From an uncultured Alphaproteobacteria bacterium (GTDB lineage: Bacteria; Pseudomonadota; Alphaproteobacteria; Rhizobiales; Pleomorphomonadaceae): a stretch of DNA of 25,521 nt. Position numbers and translations under genes: made by a program. Positions 7,159 to 15,975 of this stretch are shown in pieces. How positions within the stretch are numbered: position 1 is the stretch's first letter; the number at the start of each line of letters is the position of its first letter. The stretch spans positions 1-25,521 of the forward strand of contig CALCDT010000009.1 of NCBI GenBank assembly GCA_937900425.1, read 5' to 3'. The notes under the pieces are model-generated. The model had not been told where the DNA came from. It searched no databases and worked only from the letters and a program-made list of their open reading frames with translations.

Positions 7159-9099
7159 ATGACGCCCGCCGGCGAGCGATCCCGCCGCGGCCGACGGGTC
7201 CATCCGGCTGCGCGCCTCCTCGTCGGGGTCTGCCTGCCGGTGCTGCTGCTGCAGCCCGGGCCCGCCGCGGCCTTCGAGATCTTCGGCTTCCGATTCTTCG
7301 AGCCGGCCGGCGACGACGAACCGGTCTCGCCCGATGCCCAGCCCTATACGATCGAGGTCGACGTCGTCGGGGCCGACGACGATCTCAGCGCGCGAATCAG
7401 GTCGTCGTCGCTGCTCTACACCGAGCGCGAAGGCCGGCCGCCGCCGAGCACCGCCGCCTTCCTCTCGCGCGTTGGAGCCGAATACGGCCGCATCGTCGCC
7501 GGCCTCTACACCGAGGGCCACTACGGCGGCGTCGTCACCATCACCGTCGACGGCCGCGATCCGGAGAGCCTTTCCCCGGACGAGCCGCTGCCCGATCCGG
7601 TGGCGGTGAAGATCGATGTCGATCCGGGTCCGCGCTTCGCCTTCGGACGGCTGGACGTCGCCGGCCGGGCGCCGCAGCCGCTGCCCGAAGGCGACCGGCT
7701 CGACGACACGCCGGAAAGCGTCGGTTTCGTGCCGGGCGGCGTCGCCCGCTCGGCGGTGGTGCTGCGGGCCGAGCAGATCCTCGTCGACGAGTGGCGCCAG
7801 CTCGGCCATCCCAAGGCGGAGATCGCCCTGCGCGACGCCGTCGCCGACCATCCCGATCGCCAGCTCGACGTCTCGGTCGCGGTCGAGGCCGGGCCGGCGG
7901 CGGTCTACGGCCCGGTGACGGTCACCGGCACGGACCGGATGAAGCCCGATTTCGTCGTTCGCCAGAGCGGGCTGCGTCCCGGCGAGCCCTACGACCCCGA
8001 CGACCTCGCGCAGGCGGCCAAGCAGCTGCGCCGGCTTCAGGTGTTCAACGCGGTGCGGGTGGTCGAGGGCGAGACGGTCGGCCCCGACGGCAGCCTGCCG
8101 ATGACCCTCAACGTCGTGGAGCGCAAGCGCCGGCTGATCGGCGGCGGCGTCTCCTATTCGACGACCGACGGCGCCGGTGTCGACGGCTACTGGGAGCATC
8201 GCAACCTGTTCGGCGAGGCCGAGCGGCTGCGGCTCGAGGGCCGTGTCGGCGGCATCGACAGCGTCGATCCGGAGGATTTCACCTATTTCGTCGGCGCGAC
8301 CTTCACCAAGCCCGGCGTCATCACACCGTTGACCGATCTCGTCGCCTCGATCACGGGCCAGCGCGAGGTGCTCGACGCCTATACCGAGAACACCGCCGGC
8401 GCGCGGATCGGGCTCACCCACGAATTCTCCGACCAGCTCAAGGGCGCGGTCGCCGGAAGCGTCCAGTTTTCCAGCAGCGAGGACGCCCTCGGCAAGCGCG
8501 ACCTGCTGATGATCGCCCTGCCGGCGAGCCTCACCTACGACGGCAGCGACGACGAGAACAATCCGACCACCGGCTACCGGGCCAAGGCTTCGCTGACGCC
8601 GTTCTACGAAGTCAACTTCGCCAACGTCGGTACCATCGCCGAACTCGGCACCTCGGCCTACGTGCCGCTCGGCGAGCGCGTCGTGCTGGCGGGCCGGCTC
8701 GGCACCGGCTCGATCGTCGGGGCGCCGCGCGACGAGTTGCCGGCGAGCGCCCTGTTCCTGCGCGGCGGCGGCAGCTCGATCCGCGGCTACGCCTATCGCA
8801 ACGTCGGCCCGCGCCAGGCGAACGGCGACGTCGTCGGCGGGCGCTCCTATGTCGAGGGATCGCTGGAAGTGCGCGTCAAGGCGACCGAAACCATCGGCGT
8901 CGTGCCCTTCATCGACGGCGGCAACGCCTTCAAGTCGTCGCTGCCGGACTTCTCGGAAGACTTGAAGTTCGGCGCCGGCATCGGCGTGCGCTACGACACC
9001 GGCCTCGGCCCGATCCGGGTCGACGCCGCGGTGCCGATCAACCCCGACAAGGGCGACCCGTCCTTCGCCATCTACATCGGACTGGGACAGGCTTTCTGA
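7159..9099 (+). CDS. tamA: TamA-like outer-membrane Omp85 protein (autotransporter assembly)
   Basis: The product has 646 residues. An N-terminal signal peptide with an arginine-rich start (GERSRRGRR), a hydrophobic core LLVGVCLPVLLLQPG and a likely cut after PAAA near residue 38 sends it to the periplasm. POTRA-type repeats occupy about residues 60-310 (for example YTIEVDVVGADDD, VKIDVDPGPRFAFGRLDV, VYGPVTVTGTDRMKPDFV). A 16-strand-type barrel follows, with the Omp85 hallmark SSIRGY at 539-544 and a final YIGLGQAF ending in phenylalanine, as the outer-membrane sorting signal requires. TamA works with TamB in placing selected proteins, and probably lipids, in the outer membrane. The ATG at 7159 was chosen because it starts just before the signal peptide; upstream in-frame sequence is not signal-like. 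The gene overlaps tamB by ATGA. Confidence 0.92.
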   Translation: MTPAGERSRRGRRVHPAARLLVGVCLPVLLLQPGPAAAFEIFGFRFFEPAGDDEPVSPDAQPYTIEVDVVGADDDLSARIRSSSLLYTEREGRPPPSTAAFLSRVGAEYGRIVAGLYTEGHYGGVVTITVDGRDPESLSPDEPLPDPVAVKIDVDPGPRFAFGRLDVAGRAPQPLPEGDRLDDTPESVGFVPGGVARSAVVLRAEQILVDEWRQLGHPKAEIALRDAVADHPDRQLDVSVAVEAGPAAVYGPVTVTGTDRMKPDFVVRQSGLRPGEPYDPDDLAQAAKQLRRLQVFNAVRVVEGETVGPDGSLPMTLNVVERKRRLIGGGVSYSTTDGAGVDGYWEHRNLFGEAERLRLEGRVGGIDSVDPEDFTYFVGATFTKPGVITPLTDLVASITGQREVLDAYTENTAGARIGLTHEFSDQLKGAVAGSVQFSSSEDALGKRDLLMIALPASLTYDGSDDENNPTTGYRAKASLTPFYEVNFANVGTIAELGTSAYVPLGERVVLAGRLGTGSIVGAPRDELPASALFLRGGGSSIRGYAYRNVGPRQANGDVVGGRSYVEGSLEVRVKATETIGVVPFIDGGNAFKSSLPDFSEDLKFGAGIGVRYDTGLGPIRVDAAVPINPDKGDPSFAIYIGLGQAF

Positions 9100-12000
9100 T
9101 GCGACGTCTTTCCGCTCTCCTCGCCCTCTTCTCGCTGGTTCTCGTCCTCGGCGGCGCCGCCGTGTGGACGGTGGCCTCGGCCCAGGAGGACGAGGCGGCC
9201 GAGCGCGGCGCCTTCCTCAGCTTCGTCGAGGACAAGATCTCCTCGCCGACGATGCAGATCCGCATCAACGGCCTCGAAGGGGCGCTGTCGTCCGACGTGC
9301 GGATCGCCGAGATCACCGTCGCCGACCAGGAGGGCATCTACGCCCGGATCAAGGGCGCCCATCTGGTCTGGAGCCGGCTCGCCCTCCTGCGCGGGCGGCT
9401 CGACATCGACCTGCTCGAGGCCGAGGCGATCGAGATCGAGCGCGGGCCGGCCGCCGATGGCGCCGTCGACCCGGCGGCGCGGGGTCCGTTCGAGGTTCCC
9501 GAACTGCCGGTTTCGATCACCGTCGACAAGATCGCGGTGCCGGAAGTGAAGCTCGGCGCCCCGCTGTTCGGCCAGGCGGCGACGCTTTCGATCGACGGCA
9601 GGATCGAGCTCGACGGCGGCGCTCTCGACGCCGATCTCGCGATCGATCGCACCGACGGCGTCGGCGGCAGCCTCAAGCTCGTCACCCGCTATTCCAACGA
9701 CAGCCGGCAACTGGCGCTCGACGTCGATTTCCGCGAGCCGGCCGGCGGCCTGCTGTCGAAGGCGCTGTCGATCGAGAACGAGCCGGCGCTCGCCTTCACC
9801 GTCAAGGGCGAGGGCCCGATCGAGAACTTCCGGGCCGACGTCGGCCTCGTCGCCGACGGCGACACCCTGCTCGGCGGCGCCGTGACCATCACCGGCGAGG
9901 GGGACGCCTATCGTCTGCGCACCGAGCTTTCCGGCAACCTGGCGCCGCTGGTGCCGGCGGCCTATTCCGACTTCGTCGCCGGCGCCTCGACCCTCGACAT
10001 CGACGCGACGCGGCAGGCCGACGGGGCGATCACGCTATCGACCGTCGACGTCAGGTCCGGCGTCGCCTCCTTCGTGCTCTCCGGCGCCATCGCACCCGAC
10101 GGCTTCCCGACCCGGCTTTCCGTCGACGGCGCGATCGAGAAGTCCGGCGGCGGTGCGGTCGAACTGTCCGGCGCCACCGGATCGCGGATCGCCGGGGCGA
10201 CCTTCACCGTCGACTTCGGCGGCGCCGACTGGTCGGTCGACCTTGACGTCCGCGGCCTCGAGACCACCGATCTCACCATGGCGCGGGCGCGGCTCGTCGC
10301 CGACGGGCGGGCGGAGAATCTGGCCGATCCGGCCCGGCGCAGCCTCACCTTCCGGCTCGACGGCGACGTCGCCGACCTCTCGTCCTCCGACGAGGCGCTG
10401 GCCCGGGCGCTCGGCCGCGCCTTCAAGCTGACCGGAAGCGGCCGCTGGAGCGCCGACCAGCCGCTCGACGTCGACGAGGTGGTCTTCACCAACGACAACG
10501 CCACCGCGCGCTTCGCCGGCGCCTACGGAGAGAACGGGCTCGAGGGCGACTATTCGCTGAAGGCGGCCGACCTCTCGGCCTTCTCGGGCCTCGCCGAGCG
10601 CGATCTCGCCGGCGCGGTCGACGTCACCGCCTCCGGCAACATCTTCCCGCTCTACGGCACCTTCGCGCTGCGCCTCGACGGCACCGCCGACGCCCTCGCG
10701 GTCGGGGACGCCACCGCCGACCCGCTGCTCGCCGGCCGCACGACGCTGTCGGGCGTGCTGTCGCGCTCCGAATTCGGCTTCCACTTCACGAACCTCGCCG
10801 TCGCCAACGACCAGGTCTCCGCCCGGCTCGAAGGCACCTGGGGTCCGAGGGATTCCAAGCTCGACGTCGACGCCAGCCTCGCCGACGTCGGCCTCGTCTC
10901 CGAGCGGATTTCCGGTCCGGTCGTCCTCGACGCCCGGGCGACCGGGGCGAACGACGCGGCCGACGTCGTCGCCACGATCCGCTCGCCGGCCCTCGTCTTC
11001 GACACCCGCACCCTGCGCGGGGCGACCATCGCCTACGACGGCGTCGCCGGCACCCGCCTCGTCGACGGCCGGATCACGCTGTCGGGCAACTTCGACGGCG
11101 TCGCCCTCGACGGCGGCGCCAAGGTGACGCGGACGGAGGACGGGGCGGCGAAGGTCGAGAATCTCCTGCTCACCGCCGGCGAGACCCGGCTCTCCGGCGA
11201 TGTCGCCATGAGCCCGGCGGGTCGCTTCTCGGGCGCCGTCGAGGCGAGCTCGCCCGACATCTCCGTCGTCGCGCCGCTGCTGCTGATCGACGCCTCGGGC
11301 GCCATCACAGCCGACGTCGCCCTTTCGGTCGACGGCGAGAGCCAGAACGCCGACGTGCGCGCCAGCGTCCAGCGCCTCGCGGTCGAGGGGCTCACCGTCG
11401 GGTCCGCCGACGTCGCCCTCGACGCCCGCGATCTCTTCGCGGTGCCGGCGCTGTCCGGCAACGTCGCCGCCTCGGCGATCACCGCCGGCGCGGTGCGGAT
11501 CGACACGCTCGCCGCCGAGGCGAGCCGGGCCGGCGAGGACACCCGCTTCTCGCTCACCGCCGATCTCGCCGAAGGCCGGCTCGAGACGGCGGGGCGGCTC
11601 GACGTCGCCGAGGGCGGCTACGATCTCGGCCTCGACCGGCTGACGCTGCGGCGCGATCCCGACCTCACCGCGAGCCTCGTCTCCCCCGTCACCATCGGCG
11701 TGCGCGGCGAGGCGATCCGCATCCCGGACGCCGAGATCGCGGTCGGCTCCGGCCGCATCAAGGTCGCCGGAACCGTCGCCGAGACCATCGACCTTCAGGC
11801 GGCGATCACGGCGCTGCCGCTGTCGATCGGCAACGCCCTCGCGCCGGACCTCGCCCTCGCCGGCACCCTCGACGGCACGCTGACCGCGACCGGCCCGAAG
11901 GCCGATCCGCAGGCCGCCTTCTCGCTCAGGGCCCGTCAGGTCGCCGCCGCGCCGCTGCGCGGGGCCGGGATCGACGCCCTCGACGTCGCGCTCGACGGTC

Positions 12001-13709
12001 GCTACGCCGGCGGCGTCGCCGACATCGACGCCCGCACCTCGATCGGCGGCGGCACGGTGACGGCCACGGGCCGGGTCGGCGACACGCTCGGTCTCGACGT
12101 TCGCGTCGCCGGCCTGCCGGTCTCGCTCGCCAACGCCTTCCAGCCGGACCTCGGCGCCGCCGGCACGCTGTCGGCCAACGCCCGCGTCACCGGTACGCCG
12201 GCCGCGCCGCAGGCGGCCTTCGACGTCACCGGCTCCGGCCTCTCCGTCGCGGCGCTGCGCGAGGCCGGGGTCGGCCCGCTGGCGCTCGCCGCCGAGGGCC
12301 GTTTCGCGGACGACGTCGTGACGCTCGCCAGCGCCACGGTCTCGGGCGGCGACGGCCTCTCGCTGCGCGCCTCCGGCCGGGTGCCGCTCACCGGTTCCGG
12401 CCTCGACGTTTCCGTCACCGGCAGCGCGCCGCTGGCGCTCGCCAACCGCTCGCTGGCGAGCCGGGGCGCGACGCTGACCGGCACGCTGAGGGTCGACGCC
12501 CGCGCCACCGGCTCGGCCGCGAACCCGGCGATCAACGGCACCGCCACCGTCGACGGCGGCCGGCTGATCGATCCGGAGACGACGGTGCAGCTGAACGACA
12601 TCGGCCTTCGCGTCGCCTTCACCGGCGAGCGGGCGGTGATCGAGCGGCTGTCGGCCGCGACCAAGGGCGGCGGCTCGATCACGGCCTCCGGGTCGATCGG
12701 CTTCGCGCCGGGCTCGAACTTCCCGGTCGATCTCACGGTCGGCCTGCGCGAGGCGCGGCTGGCGGCGGGGGAACTCGCCACGGCCAATCTCTCCGGCGAC
12801 CTCGCGGTGCGCGGACCGCTGCTCGGCAATCCGCAGGTGACCGGCCGCATCCGCGTCAACCGCGCCGAAATCACCATTCCCGAGACGCTGCCCTCCAAGG
12901 CGACGCTGCTCGACGTCCGCCACCGGCTGCCGCCGCCCAACGTGGCGCGGACGCTGGAGCGGGCCAAGCTCGCCACCGAAGCCCGCGGCAGCGGCGCCGG
13001 CGGCAGCGGCGTCATCGGTCTCGACGTCACCATCGACGCGCCGGCCCGGGTCTTCGTGCGCGGCCGCGGCGTCGACGCCGAACTCGGCGGCAGCATCCGC
13101 ATCACCGGCACCTCGGCGGACGTCGTTCCGATCGGCAGCTTCGAGCTGATCCGCGGCCGGCTCGACATCGTCGGCCAGCGCGTCACCTTCGACAGCGGCC
13201 GGGTGACACTGGTCGGCGACCTCGACCCGACGGTGGAATTCGTCGCCAGCACGACCGGCAACAACATCACCGTGACCGTGACCGTCACCGGCCGCGTCTC
13301 CGACCTGCAGATCGTGATGAGTTCGACGCCGGAGCTGCCGCAGGACGAGATCCTCGCCCAGTTCCTGTTCGGCCGCTCGATCGACGAGCTGACGCCGCTG
13401 CAGATCGCCCGGCTCACCGCCGCCGTCGCCCAGCTCGCCGGCGCCACCGGCGCCGGTCCCGATCTCCTCGGCGGCATCCGCAAGGCGACCGGCCTCGACG
13501 ACCTCGACGTCGTCCAGGACGAGAACGGCGGCGTCGGCGTCGCCGCCGGCCGCTACATCAGCGACAACATCTATCTCGGCGTCACCGCCGGCTCGACCGG
13601 CGCCAAGGTCTCGGTCGACCTCGACCTCACGAAGAACCTCAAGGCGAGGGTCGAGGGCGGCGGCGAGGGCGAGGCCAAGGCGGGTCTCTATTTCGAGCGG
13701 GAGTATTGA
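9099..13709 (+). CDS. tamB: TamB-like translocation and assembly module protein
   Basis: The product has 1536 residues. A single N-terminal hydrophobic helix (about 5-27) anchors it in the inner membrane. The rest is a very long run of beta-rich, glycine/aspartate/alanine-rich sequence expected to form the AsmA/TamB-type beta-helical groove across the periplasm. The last 350 residues form the TamB C-terminal (DUF490) domain, with FELIRGRLDIVGQRVTFDSG and the LPQDEILAQFLFGRS signature, and end FEREY. Three recognisable modules of about 100 residues begin at residues 906, 1006 and 1110. The start overlaps the tamA stop (ATGA), so translation is coupled. The length is somewhat above the E. coli protein (about 1260) and similar to other alphaproteobacterial forms. 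No frameshift was seen. Confidence 0.93.
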   Translation: MRRLSALLALFSLVLVLGGAAVWTVASAQEDEAAERGAFLSFVEDKISSPTMQIRINGLEGALSSDVRIAEITVADQEGIYARIKGAHLVWSRLALLRGRLDIDLLEAEAIEIERGPAADGAVDPAARGPFEVPELPVSITVDKIAVPEVKLGAPLFGQAATLSIDGRIELDGGALDADLAIDRTDGVGGSLKLVTRYSNDSRQLALDVDFREPAGGLLSKALSIENEPALAFTVKGEGPIENFRADVGLVADGDTLLGGAVTITGEGDAYRLRTELSGNLAPLVPAAYSDFVAGASTLDIDATRQADGAITLSTVDVRSGVASFVLSGAIAPDGFPTRLSVDGAIEKSGGGAVELSGATGSRIAGATFTVDFGGADWSVDLDVRGLETTDLTMARARLVADGRAENLADPARRSLTFRLDGDVADLSSSDEALARALGRAFKLTGSGRWSADQPLDVDEVVFTNDNATARFAGAYGENGLEGDYSLKAADLSAFSGLAERDLAGAVDVTASGNIFPLYGTFALRLDGTADALAVGDATADPLLAGRTTLSGVLSRSEFGFHFTNLAVANDQVSARLEGTWGPRDSKLDVDASLADVGLVSERISGPVVLDARATGANDAADVVATIRSPALVFDTRTLRGATIAYDGVAGTRLVDGRITLSGNFDGVALDGGAKVTRTEDGAAKVENLLLTAGETRLSGDVAMSPAGRFSGAVEASSPDISVVAPLLLIDASGAITADVALSVDGESQNADVRASVQRLAVEGLTVGSADVALDARDLFAVPALSGNVAASAITAGAVRIDTLAAEASRAGEDTRFSLTADLAEGRLETAGRLDVAEGGYDLGLDRLTLRRDPDLTASLVSPVTIGVRGEAIRIPDAEIAVGSGRIKVAGTVAETIDLQAAITALPLSIGNALAPDLALAGTLDGTLTATGPKADPQAAFSLRARQVAAAPLRGAGIDALDVALDGRYAGGVADIDARTSIGGGTVTATGRVGDTLGLDVRVAGLPVSLANAFQPDLGAAGTLSANARVTGTPAAPQAAFDVTGSGLSVAALREAGVGPLALAAEGRFADDVVTLASATVSGGDGLSLRASGRVPLTGSGLDVSVTGSAPLALANRSLASRGATLTGTLRVDARATGSAANPAINGTATVDGGRLIDPETTVQLNDIGLRVAFTGERAVIERLSAATKGGGSITASGSIGFAPGSNFPVDLTVGLREARLAAGELATANLSGDLAVRGPLLGNPQVTGRIRVNRAEITIPETLPSKATLLDVRHRLPPPNVARTLERAKLATEARGSGAGGSGVIGLDVTIDAPARVFVRGRGVDAELGGSIRITGTSADVVPIGSFELIRGRLDIVGQRVTFDSGRVTLVGDLDPTVEFVASTTGNNITVTVTVTGRVSDLQIVMSSTPELPQDEILAQFLFGRSIDELTPLQIARLTAAVAQLAGATGAGPDLLGGIRKATGLDDLDVVQDENGGVGVAAGRYISDNIYLGVTAGSTGAKVSVDLDLTKNLKARVEGGGEGEAKAGLYFEREY

Positions 13710-13783
13710 GGCGGAGGCGCTCGCTTCACCGGCGTGCGTTTGATCCGACTTCTCTGCGACCTTTCCGTCGTCGTTCCCACAGC

Positions 13784-13829
13784 CCTCACCGTCGTCATTC
13801 CCGCGCATGCGGGAATGACGACGGTGAGG
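13784..13829. repeat. Perfect 21-bp inverted repeat with 4-base loop (REP/dispersed-hairpin type)
   Basis: The left arm at 13784-13804 contains GTCGTCATTCCCGC; the right arm at 13809-13829 is its exact complement, and the loop is GCAT. The core TCATTCCCGC...GCGGGAATGA resembles hairpin repeats scattered through many proteobacterial genomes. It lies between convergent tamB and the ureidoglycolate-lyase gene, 75 bases after the tamB stop, and may end or protect both transcripts. A degraded direct copy of the left arm (14 of 16 bases) lies at 13765-13780. No other gene-sized feature is visible between 13710 and 13972. Confidence 0.85.
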
Positions 13830-13972
13830 TCCGTCGAAGGGTGCCGGCCGCGCTGGTTGCGCCGGGATCTGGTGCCGTCGTGAGCCATGCCCGCCTTCGC
13901 TCGGTAAAGAGCGGAGAGAGGTCCACTCGGACGTATAGGCCGGAAGTGGTCCCGTTCCCGCTCCACCGACGC

Positions 13973-14500
13973 TCACACCAGCTTCAGCGCGATCCCGTAT
14001 CGCTGCGTCAGCTTGCAGGTGTGGTGGTCGACGATGTTGGTGTCGGCGAGTTCGAGGTTGAAGAAGCTGCGCTCGCCGTCCTCGAACAGCGGGCCGGCGT
14101 GCCAGGAGCCGGCGTAGAGCATGACGGCGGTGTCGCCGGGGATGCGGAAGGCGCGGATGTCGGAGAGCGCCGGCTCTGCGTCGGCGACGTCGAGGTCCTT
14201 CGGCGGGGCGACCGCCATCACCCAGTCGTGGCCGCCGGCGGAGGCCAGCGTCTGGGTGACCGAGCGGTGCCGGGTGATCTGCTTCACCGTCAGGCCGCGG
14301 CCGGGAATGCGCATGGTGTAGAAGCGCGGCGTCCCCTTCGACAAATCGAGCTGCGCGTCCTGCGGACCGAACTCGGTGCCGTCCTCCATCGGCGGGATCA
14401 CCGTGCCGAAGGGGGCGAAGGCGTCGGGCGTCAGGTCCTCGATCGCGAGCTCGACGGTGTCGAAGCCGCCGGATGCGGCGGGGGAGGCGGGGGCGGTCAT
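13973..14500 (-). CDS. allA: Ureidoglycolate lyase family protein
   Basis: The product has 175 residues, close to the 160 of E. coli AllA. The family-like stretches are all present: an N-terminal AFAPFGTVI, the central ITRHRSVTQTLAS and DWVMAVAPP, then LSDIRAFRIPGD, GSWHAGPLF and a C-terminal FFNLELADTN. The fold is a small cupin-like barrel. AllA cleaves ureidoglycolate to glyoxylate and urea at the end of purine (allantoin) breakdown. No allantoinase or allantoate amidohydrolase is encoded in the window, so the substrate here may be ureidoglycolate from elsewhere or a related ureido-hydroxy acid. It is the last gene of the minus-strand operon and starts within the monooxygenase stop (ATGA). 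Confidence 0.88.
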   Translation of the reverse strand: MTAPASPAASGGFDTVELAIEDLTPDAFAPFGTVIPPMEDGTEFGPQDAQLDLSKGTPRFYTMRIPGRGLTVKQITRHRSVTQTLASAGGHDWVMAVAPPKDLDVADAEPALSDIRAFRIPGDTAVMLYAGSWHAGPLFEDGERSFFNLELADTNIVDHHTCKLTQRYGIALKLV

Positions 14501-15975
14501 GGGGCTGTCCTTTCGTCTCTGTCGCGTTCGAGGCTCGCCTCGAAGTCGTCCGGAATCGGCAGGTCGTCGGCGCGGTAGGCCGCGAGGTCGGCGAGCAGAT
14601 CGTCCTCGGCGTCGACCAGCAGGCGCCGCGTCACCCCGCGCACCAGGCGCGGCAGGGCATGGCGGTGGCCACTGATCGAGGTCGAGTGCGGGCCGTGGCT
14701 GACGGCGCTCGCCGAATTGAAGGCGAACACCCGCCGGACCCAGTCGTCGCCGGCGCGCTTCGGCAGGAATTCGAAGCCCTCGCCGAGATAGGGCAGCGCG
14801 GCGAGGCGCGCGTCCTCCTCGCCGGGCGGGGGATCGTAGCGGTCGGCCCAGAGTGCGATCCGGCCGGCGAGGCTGGCGAGCTCCGGCCGGGCGGCGAGAT
14901 CGACCGCGGCGCCGGTGGCGAGGATCAGATGGTCGAAGACGAAGTCGCCCTTCGGCGTCGTCACGCTCACCGCGTCGGCCTCGAGGCGCACGGCGGTCCA
15001 CGGGGTCGCCGCGTGGAGCCGGAAGCCGGGCATGGCGAGGGCGGTGGTGAAGGCGCGCAGCGGCGGCGGCTGGTCGCTGGCGCGGAAGAAGCGGGCGACG
15101 CGCCAGCGGATGTCGTCGGAAAGCGCCGGGAAATGGGTCATCACCCCGCCGGTTTCGAGGAAGCGGTGCGGATTGACCCGGGGCAGGCGCGCGCGGCGGA
15201 AGCAGAGGTCGACCGAGGCGGCGCCCGAGCGCAGTGCCGCGACAGCGTTGTCGAAAGCCGATGCGCCGTGGCCGAGCACACCGATCCGCTTGCCGGCGAG
15301 GCGGGCGAAGTCGATCGGGCCGTTGGAATGGTCGTAGCGGTCGGCGGGCAGGGCGGCCGCGACGAAGTCGGGCACCCGCCAGGCGCCGCAGCCGTCGAAG
15401 CCGGTAGCGATCACCACGGCGCGGGCGAAGCGGGTGCGCGGCCCGGCGGCGGTGTCGGTCTCGACGGCGATCAGCCCGCCGCCGGCCTCGCGGACGTCGC
15501 GAACGGCGACGCCGTTCTCGATCGCGACGCCGGTGACGGCGGCATACCAGTCGAGATAGGCCTTCCAGTCCTCGCGCGGCACCTTGTCGATCTCGTCCCA
15601 GGCCGGCGCGCCGTGGCGGGCGCGGTACCAGGCCCGCAGCGACAGGCTGGCGATGCCGAATTCGTTGCCGACGAGGGTCTTCGGGGTGCGCAGTTCGGCC
15701 ATGCGGGCGAAGGTGGTCCAGGGCCCTTCCGCGCCGGCGGCGGCGCGGTCGAGCACGGCGACCCGGGATACACCCTCGCGTCCGAGGAAGGCGGCGGCGA
15801 TGACGCCCGACTGGCCGCCGCCGACCACGATCACGTCCTCGGCGATGGTCCCGTCCGGTGCCCGCAGCGGCTTCAGCCACGGCCGGTCGGGATAGCTCGA
15901 GGCGGCGAGTTCGGCGCGTGCGGCCTCGGCCAGCCGGGCCAGCGGGTCGGCGGGGGTCAAGGGAACGACGCTCAT
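14497..15975 (-). CDS. FAD/NAD(P)-binding flavoprotein monooxygenase-like enzyme
   Basis: The product has 492 residues with two Rossmann nucleotide-binding sites: VIVVGGGQSG at about 48-57 for FAD and IGVLGHGASAFDNA at about 231-244 for NAD(P)H. ATG motifs occur at VVIATG (197-202) and LILATGAA (near 347). The two-domain order resembles class B flavoprotein monooxygenases (N-hydroxylating and Baeyer-Villiger types), although I see no clear Baeyer-Villiger fingerprint. It probably oxygenates or N-hydroxylates the imported compound or an intermediate; the substrate is unknown. It overlaps its neighbours on both sides by ATGA, so it is tightly embedded between the 2-oxoglutarate oxygenase and the ureidoglycolate lyase. 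A soluble cytoplasmic location is expected. The family assignment is firm; the reaction type is inference. Confidence 0.85.
   Translation of the reverse strand: MSVVPLTPADPLARLAEAARAELAASSYPDRPWLKPLRAPDGTIAEDVIVVGGGQSGVIAAAFLGREGVSRVAVLDRAAAGAEGPWTTFARMAELRTPKTLVGNEFGIASLSLRAWYRARHGAPAWDEIDKVPREDWKAYLDWYAAVTGVAIENGVAVRDVREAGGGLIAVETDTAAGPRTRFARAVVIATGFDGCGAWRVPDFVAAALPADRYDHSNGPIDFARLAGKRIGVLGHGASAFDNAVAALRSGAASVDLCFRRARLPRVNPHRFLETGGVMTHFPALSDDIRWRVARFFRASDQPPPLRAFTTALAMPGFRLHAATPWTAVRLEADAVSVTTPKGDFVFDHLILATGAAVDLAARPELASLAGRIALWADRYDPPPGEEDARLAALPYLGEGFEFLPKRAGDDWVRRVFAFNSASAVSHGPHSTSISGHRHALPRLVRGVTRRLLVDAEDDLLADLAAYRADDLPIPDDFEASLERDRDERTAP

Noticed and set aside
13710..13972. CRISPR repeat or small RNA in the tamB downstream region
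   Set aside because: Only one perfect hairpin and one decayed half-copy are present; there is no regular array of repeats and spacers.
10035..13976. Very long open frame of 1313 codons antisense to tamB
   Set aside because: Composition is glycine/arginine/aspartate-rich with no domain; it mirrors the GC-rich tamB codons and is a shadow.
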